Origin: Phoronis australis
Lineage: Eukaryota > Phoronida > Phoronidae
Reading direction: 5' to 3'
DNA: 64,000 nucleotides
Assembly (NCBI GenBank): GCA_002633005.1
Contig: NMRA01000076.1
Span: 207,284-271,283, forward strand
Shown here in pieces: positions 63,301 to 64,000 of the stretch. A program made the translations under genes and the position numbers. The notes under the pieces were generated by a model. That model was not told where the DNA came from, did no database searches, and was given only the letters and a program-made list of their open reading frames with translations. The stretch's first letter is position 1, and each line of letters opens with the position of its first letter.

Positions 63301-63937
63301 CTAATTGCAACACGATGAACTGAAAACGATTTAACAGGTGAACTTAATATGTTGGTCCTACCAATACATAACTTTACAGGTCATCGCAATTAAATTGGCT
63401 ACTTTCCGTAGATGCAGGATGATCCCGAGAAAAGCTATACCCTGTGATCACGCAGCCGCCCGATATCTCGCCACGCCATGCACAGTCTTGCGTTATCGCG
63501 AGTCTCTTACATCTACAGAATGCAGCAATGCTGACACATAACACCATGAATGCTGACACATGACACCATGAATGCTGACACATGACACCATGAATGCTGA
63601 CACATGACACCATGAATGCTGACACATGACACCATGAATGCTGACACATGACACCATGAATGCTGACACATAACACCATGAGAAAGAAAAGCTAAGACGT
63701 AAGTGACACTTACTGTGGCCACAGTTGGTGGTCTTGTGGGAGGTACGTAAGGGGCACCCTGGGCTAGAATTTCAGCCGCACTCTTCTGATCTTCGACTCT
63801 TGGTGCCACACCCACATCAGGCTCGTCGAGAACAACCTCCGTCATGGCGAAAGTTGTCATCACCTTGTCACCAGCAGCAATCTGCATGGTGATGCTGTAC
63901 TTGCCCTCAATGATTGTTTCTGCCTCTCCATAGATGC
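29821..63937 (-). CDS. Large Cys-rich single-pass membrane protein, 3' 20 exons (5' end beyond window)
   Basis: Twenty exons joined by GT–AG sites with matching phase at all 19 junctions give 5231 coding bases, the last 1742 residues. Order (numbered from the first full codon in the window): Ser/Thr-rich linker 83–140; Cys cluster and VDITPP near 227–421; FN3-like modules about 423–655; basic RVKR 668–671, RRMMRR 731–736 and RRKR 833–836; cadherin-like/tandem-95 modules about 870–1089; Cys-rich Asn-Cys-Ser/Thr repeats 1159–1409; EGF about 1437–1480 and a shortened EGF to 1509; membrane helix about 1518–1547; cytoplasmic tail to 1742 ending WSEV. Extracellular N terminus is inferred. Signal peptide and earlier exons lie past 64000. 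I do not recognise a named orthologue; a role in adhesion or matrix contact is inference. Introns between 30.4 and 63.7 kb show no other gene. Confidence 0.85.
33919..33972. repeat. 54-bp hairpin repeat, copy 1
   Basis: Perfect 16-bp arms TTTTGAGAACCAGTTT and inverse around a GATGCCCATTATTCAGTGGAG loop. A near-identical copy lies at 52182–52234. In the intron between exons S and T. Confidence 0.7.
34371..34421 (-). CDS. Membrane-protein gene, 51-bp micro-exon S (juxtamembrane tail)
   Basis: Acceptor GTTTTAG, donor GTAAGT. Encodes RIPRKVEDCTKLSESD; phase 2 at both ends, so skipping it would keep the frame. Confidence 0.78.
36412..36634 (-). CDS. Membrane-protein gene, exon R (EGF end and transmembrane helix)
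   Basis: Acceptor CATTGTAG, donor GTACGT. EVDECASNPC starts a Ca-binding EGF that lacks its last two cysteines, running into VFKRDAADAT and a 29-residue hydrophobic helix (about residues 1518–1547) ended by CRRR, as expected for a type I membrane protein. Confidence 0.92.
37711..38093. mobile_element. MITE with ~84-bp inverted repeats around a 3-copy minisatellite
   Basis: Arms 37726–37809 and 37995–38078 are inverted copies (TTTTTGTTTGAAAGCTTGAT … TTCAGGTGTGCAGCT … TAGCAAAA). Weaker pairing extends outwards to about 37711 and 38093. The inside is about three copies of a ~53-bp unit (ACATAAATACAAAGAGACAT …). In the intron between exons Q and R. Confidence 0.7.
38631..39791 (-). CDS. Membrane-protein gene, exon Q (Cys-rich Asn-Cys-Ser/Thr repeat exon)
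   Basis: 386 full codons in one exon. Four short xGNCS units lead into three tandem repeats of 82–88 residues (39585–39322, 39321–39076, 39075–about 38830). Each follows C-I-x-GNCS, CDFGNCTGC, TCHxNCT, PECAxC, SLNxxCPxNC, NNCTLGTCD, GNCTxC, RGNC. About 26 Asn-Cys-Ser/Thr sequons are present, so almost every repeat Cys sits in a potential N-glycosylation site. The exon ends in the first part of an EGF module (YSCACELGYTG). The domain matches no family I can name. Confidence 0.92.
40828..41131 (-). CDS. Membrane-protein gene, exon P (second cadherin-like module)
   Basis: Acceptor GTTTCAG, donor GTTTGT. VLVYDVDANNIFTIQID resembles the D-x-D Ca-binding strands of cadherin-like modules; ends GVIATDQDG. 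Confidence 0.88.
41295..42820. repeat. Hierarchical tandem repeat / non-coding element in intron O–P
   Basis: Seven submonomers start GCCACT at 41700, 41840, 42001, 42146, 42291, 42452 and 42597, spaced 140, 161, 145, 145, 161 and 145. Three submonomers make one ~450-bp unit, present twice plus a third start. Outer ends carry GCGCCCAC (near 41325) and GTGGGCGC (near 42802). The right part has a run of GGAC units near 42755. Confidence 0.75.
43158..43300 (-). CDS. Membrane-protein gene, exon O
   Basis: Acceptor ATTGCAG, donor GTGAGT. Ends one module with VHLVNDNDEP, the NDN linker motif of cadherin-like modules, and starts the next. Confidence 0.88.
43919..44132 (-). CDS. Membrane-protein gene, exon N (tandem-95/cadherin-like module)
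   Basis: Acceptor CCTGCAG, donor GTATGT. IYEDFEASITLEYKD, EGDRVQVNITNQPPHGTASV and VRYKPHKDFASDD match the EDT…DGD…QPxHGT…Y.P…F.G.D pattern of tandem-95/Cadherin_5-type modules. Confidence 0.9.
44172..44264. repeat. 18-bp perfect inverted repeat with tandem GACACG units
   Basis: TTTACACGTTTGACACGC at 44172–44189 and its inverse at 44247–44264, preceded and followed by degenerate copies of the same unit. It lies 40 bases before the acceptor of exon N on the minus strand. Confidence 0.7.
45214..45372 (-). CDS. Membrane-protein gene, exon M (RRKR site)
   Basis: Acceptor TCTTTCAG, donor GTATGT. GARRKRN is the strongest furin-type site of the three in this protein. Confidence 0.87.
46320..46423 (-). 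CDS. Membrane-protein gene, exon L (short Cys cluster)
   Basis: Acceptor ACTCCAG, donor GTATGT. Contains CESCQTC, a compact Cys motif, and one sequon (NES). Confidence 0.85.
46899..47322. mobile_element. 424-bp MITE-like element with ~27-bp TIRs
   Basis: Left end TACCGTAAACTCATGGGTTA, right end the inverse of TACCGTAAACTCGCGAGTTA. The inside holds several GGGTAATCGCCCACCCC-like units. Its right end is 28 bases from the donor of exon K. Confidence 0.65.
47351..47487 (-). CDS. Membrane-protein gene, exon K
   Basis: Acceptor follows a run of nine T; donor GTAAGA. Encodes VYEVVKSIFVSGTPGTKVEP and an acidic end; no domain assigned. Confidence 0.85.
47651..48220. repeat. 33/34-bp minisatellite, 17 copies
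   Basis: Unit TGCTACACCCAGCCACAGCA plus GTGAACTATACCC, 33 or 34 bases. Copies 6–9 and 13–16 share the same order of length and base variants, showing a duplicated higher-order block of seven units. It lies in the intron between exons J and K. Confidence 0.93.
48560..48707 (-). CDS. Membrane-protein gene, exon J (RRMMRR site)
   Basis: Acceptor TATCCAG, donor GTATTC (weak). Low-complexity Ser/Ala stretch followed by HSRRMMRR across the junction with exon K. The weak donor is supported by phase agreement with exon K. Confidence 0.78.
50680..50772 (-). CDS. Membrane-protein gene, exon I (RVKR site)
   Basis: Acceptor GCTTTCAG, donor GTAGAT. Short exon with SSRVKRS, an R-x-K-R convertase-type motif. 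Confidence 0.82.
52182..52234. repeat. 54-bp hairpin repeat, copy 2
   Basis: Same unit and orientation as 33919–33972 with a few substitutions, including one in the right arm (ACGGGTT for ACTGGTT). In the intron between exons H and I. Confidence 0.7.
52341..52532 (-). CDS. Membrane-protein gene, exon H
   Basis: Acceptor TTTTCCAG, donor GTAAGC. Charged loop then CMKVKLEVEGENHMKS and SVTEICV, the closing strands of the FN3-like module. Confidence 0.87.
53065..53130 (+). repeat. Possible tRNA-derived SINE head
   Basis: TGACCCAGTGG resembles a pol III A box and GGTTCAAACC about 28 bases later is a near-perfect B box. No full tRNA cloverleaf is evident. Confidence 0.3.
53188..53258 (+). pseudogene. 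Orphan EGF-like exon on the opposite strand
   Basis: Between a CACCTACAG acceptor and a GTAAGTTTT donor, the frame reads GCRRDDRLTCCACVNGYTGGWCNS, rephrased as C…CCAC then VNGYTGGWC, the second half of an EGF module. It is antisense to the large gene, in its G–H intron, and no partner exon was found on the plus strand. It may be a stranded duplicate or chance. Confidence 0.35.
53817..53930 (-). CDS. Membrane-protein gene, exon G
   Basis: Acceptor TGTTTTCAG, donor GTATGA. Middle of the FN3-like module (ELEVKMSDSANREFIPEAKVG) with one N-glycosylation site (NAT). Confidence 0.85.
55628..56148. repeat. ~0.5-kb dispersed repeat, copy 1
   Basis: Direct copy of 57912–58445, about 80% alike by eye: shared GAAACCCGGT, TTTACGCTCTGTGACGTAT, GTGGTGCATTGCTATCAA and TGTTGTTGTCACGTGACGTT blocks. 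In the intron between exons F and G. Confidence 0.75.
57121..57274 (-). CDS. Membrane-protein gene, exon F (FN3 start)
   Basis: Acceptor AATTTCAG, donor GTGAGT. TRPPNVSAVAVDM and VRLGWGD give the A and B strands of a new FN3-like module that continues in exons G and H. The exon lies between two direct copies of a ~0.5-kb repeat. Confidence 0.82.
57912..58445. repeat. ~0.5-kb dispersed repeat, copy 2
   Basis: Same orientation as copy 1; in the intron between exons E and F. The two copies flank exon F. Followed at once by the second hammerhead-like motif. Confidence 0.75.
58464..58510 (+). ncRNA. Hammerhead-ribozyme-like core, copy 2
   Basis: CTGATGA at 58466, hairpin GGTGTTT…GATACC (about six pairs, two of them G·U), GAAAC at 58495, then ATGTC. 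Similar to the minus-strand copy at 22574–22616 over about 75 bases, so both likely come from one retroelement family. Antisense to the host gene. Confidence 0.35.
59104..59345 (-). CDS. Membrane-protein gene, exon E (FN3-like)
   Basis: Acceptor TTTTTAAG, donor GTGAGT. DGDYYVALRATNVAGLSS is the F–G strand pattern of a fibronectin-III module. Confidence 0.9.
60005..60592 (-). CDS. Membrane-protein gene, exon D (Cys cluster, FN3-like end)
   Basis: 195 full codons. Has a Cys cluster CIGCYSECDFNCNPNCTDAD, several N-glycosylation sites, and the YFVIVKVESRSGLQV … GITVDITPPII pattern that ends FN3-like modules in many animal surface proteins. Confidence 0.9.
61106..61321 (-). CDS. Membrane-protein gene, exon C
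   Basis: Acceptor GTTCAAG, donor GTGAGT. Encodes a Trp-rich extracellular segment (KVWFAKMWSRDIEESKHEW … VTYMIHVYPDPDDP) that I cannot assign to a domain. Confidence 0.85.
61764..61863. repeat. 20-bp minisatellite, 5 copies
   Basis: Unit GAAACACCAGCGTACACTCA, five copies with one substitution. It ends 42 bases before exon B on its donor side. Confidence 0.95.
61906..62143 (-). CDS. Membrane-protein gene, exon B (Ser/Thr-rich linker)
   Basis: Begins VKPCEGNCSS, an early instance of the GNCS motif so abundant in exon Q, then about 55 residues dominated by Thr, Ser and Val, likely O-glycosylated. Ends NYKGGFGLTFFG. Confidence 0.88.
63527..63680. repeat. 22-bp minisatellite, 7 copies
   Basis: Unit AATGCTGACACATGACACCATG, seven exact-length copies; the first and last carry ATAACA for ATGACA. 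It ends 33 bases from the end of exon A, on the donor side. Confidence 0.95.
63714..63937 (-). CDS. Membrane-protein gene, exon A (first in window)
   Basis: Acceptor AATTTCAG, donor GTAAGT. Residues 1–74, a beta-rich segment (KYSITMQIAAGDKVMTTF) followed by a Pro/Thr stretch. Starts in phase 1, so a coding exon must precede it to the right. Confidence 0.8.
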
Positions 63938-64000
63938 CTGAAATTGAATGACCATGTCTTCTGAACACGAACAGATGACTGACAAAATTGGCATTAAAAT

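Overview
This window looks like genomic DNA from an invertebrate animal. Genes are split by many GT–AG introns, the coding regions encode secreted or membrane proteins with animal-type modules (EGF, fibronectin-III-like, cadherin-like), and introns and intergenic DNA are full of transposon remnants (DIRS-type retroelement, LINE, THAP-family DNA transposons, MITEs, minisatellites). That mix fits a cnidarian, cephalochordate, hemichordate or echinoderm; the phylum cannot be fixed from the sequence alone. There is one assembly gap (4351–5327).

Layout. Positions 1–670 hold the end of a DIRS-type tyrosine-recombinase retroelement on the minus strand. Positions 2494–7760 hold a decayed THAP–DDE transposase gene whose THAP domain is split by a ~4 kb transposon (2631–6624), which in turn contains a young Kolobok-like element (3839–5508) with 158-bp inverted repeats, TTAA flanks and its own THAP exon. 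Positions 7.8–12.6 kb show nothing recognisable. A complete five-exon minus-strand gene (20853→13200) encodes a 300-residue secreted, probably GPI-anchored protein resembling the acidic skeletal-matrix (SAARP/CARP4-type) family. Positions 21–29.8 kb are intergenic and hold a hammerhead-like motif, a CCA/CTA microsatellite and a broken LINE (23559–26115).

From 29821 to beyond the right edge runs the main gene on the minus strand. I joined 20 exons by splice sites; every junction keeps phase, and they give the last 1742 residues of a single-pass membrane protein. In order it has a Ser/Thr-rich linker, Cys clusters, FN3-like modules, three basic convertase-like sites, cadherin-like/tandem-95 modules, a 386-residue Cys-rich exon with about 26 Asn-Cys-Ser/Thr sequons arranged in three tandem repeats, EGF modules, a transmembrane helix and a Ser/Pro-rich cytoplasmic tail ending in a PDZ-ligand-like SEV. 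I do not recognise it as a named protein; it is the most unusual item here. Its introns carry many structured repeats.

Both host genes lie on the minus strand and encode cell-surface or matrix proteins, but nothing in the sequence shows they work together.
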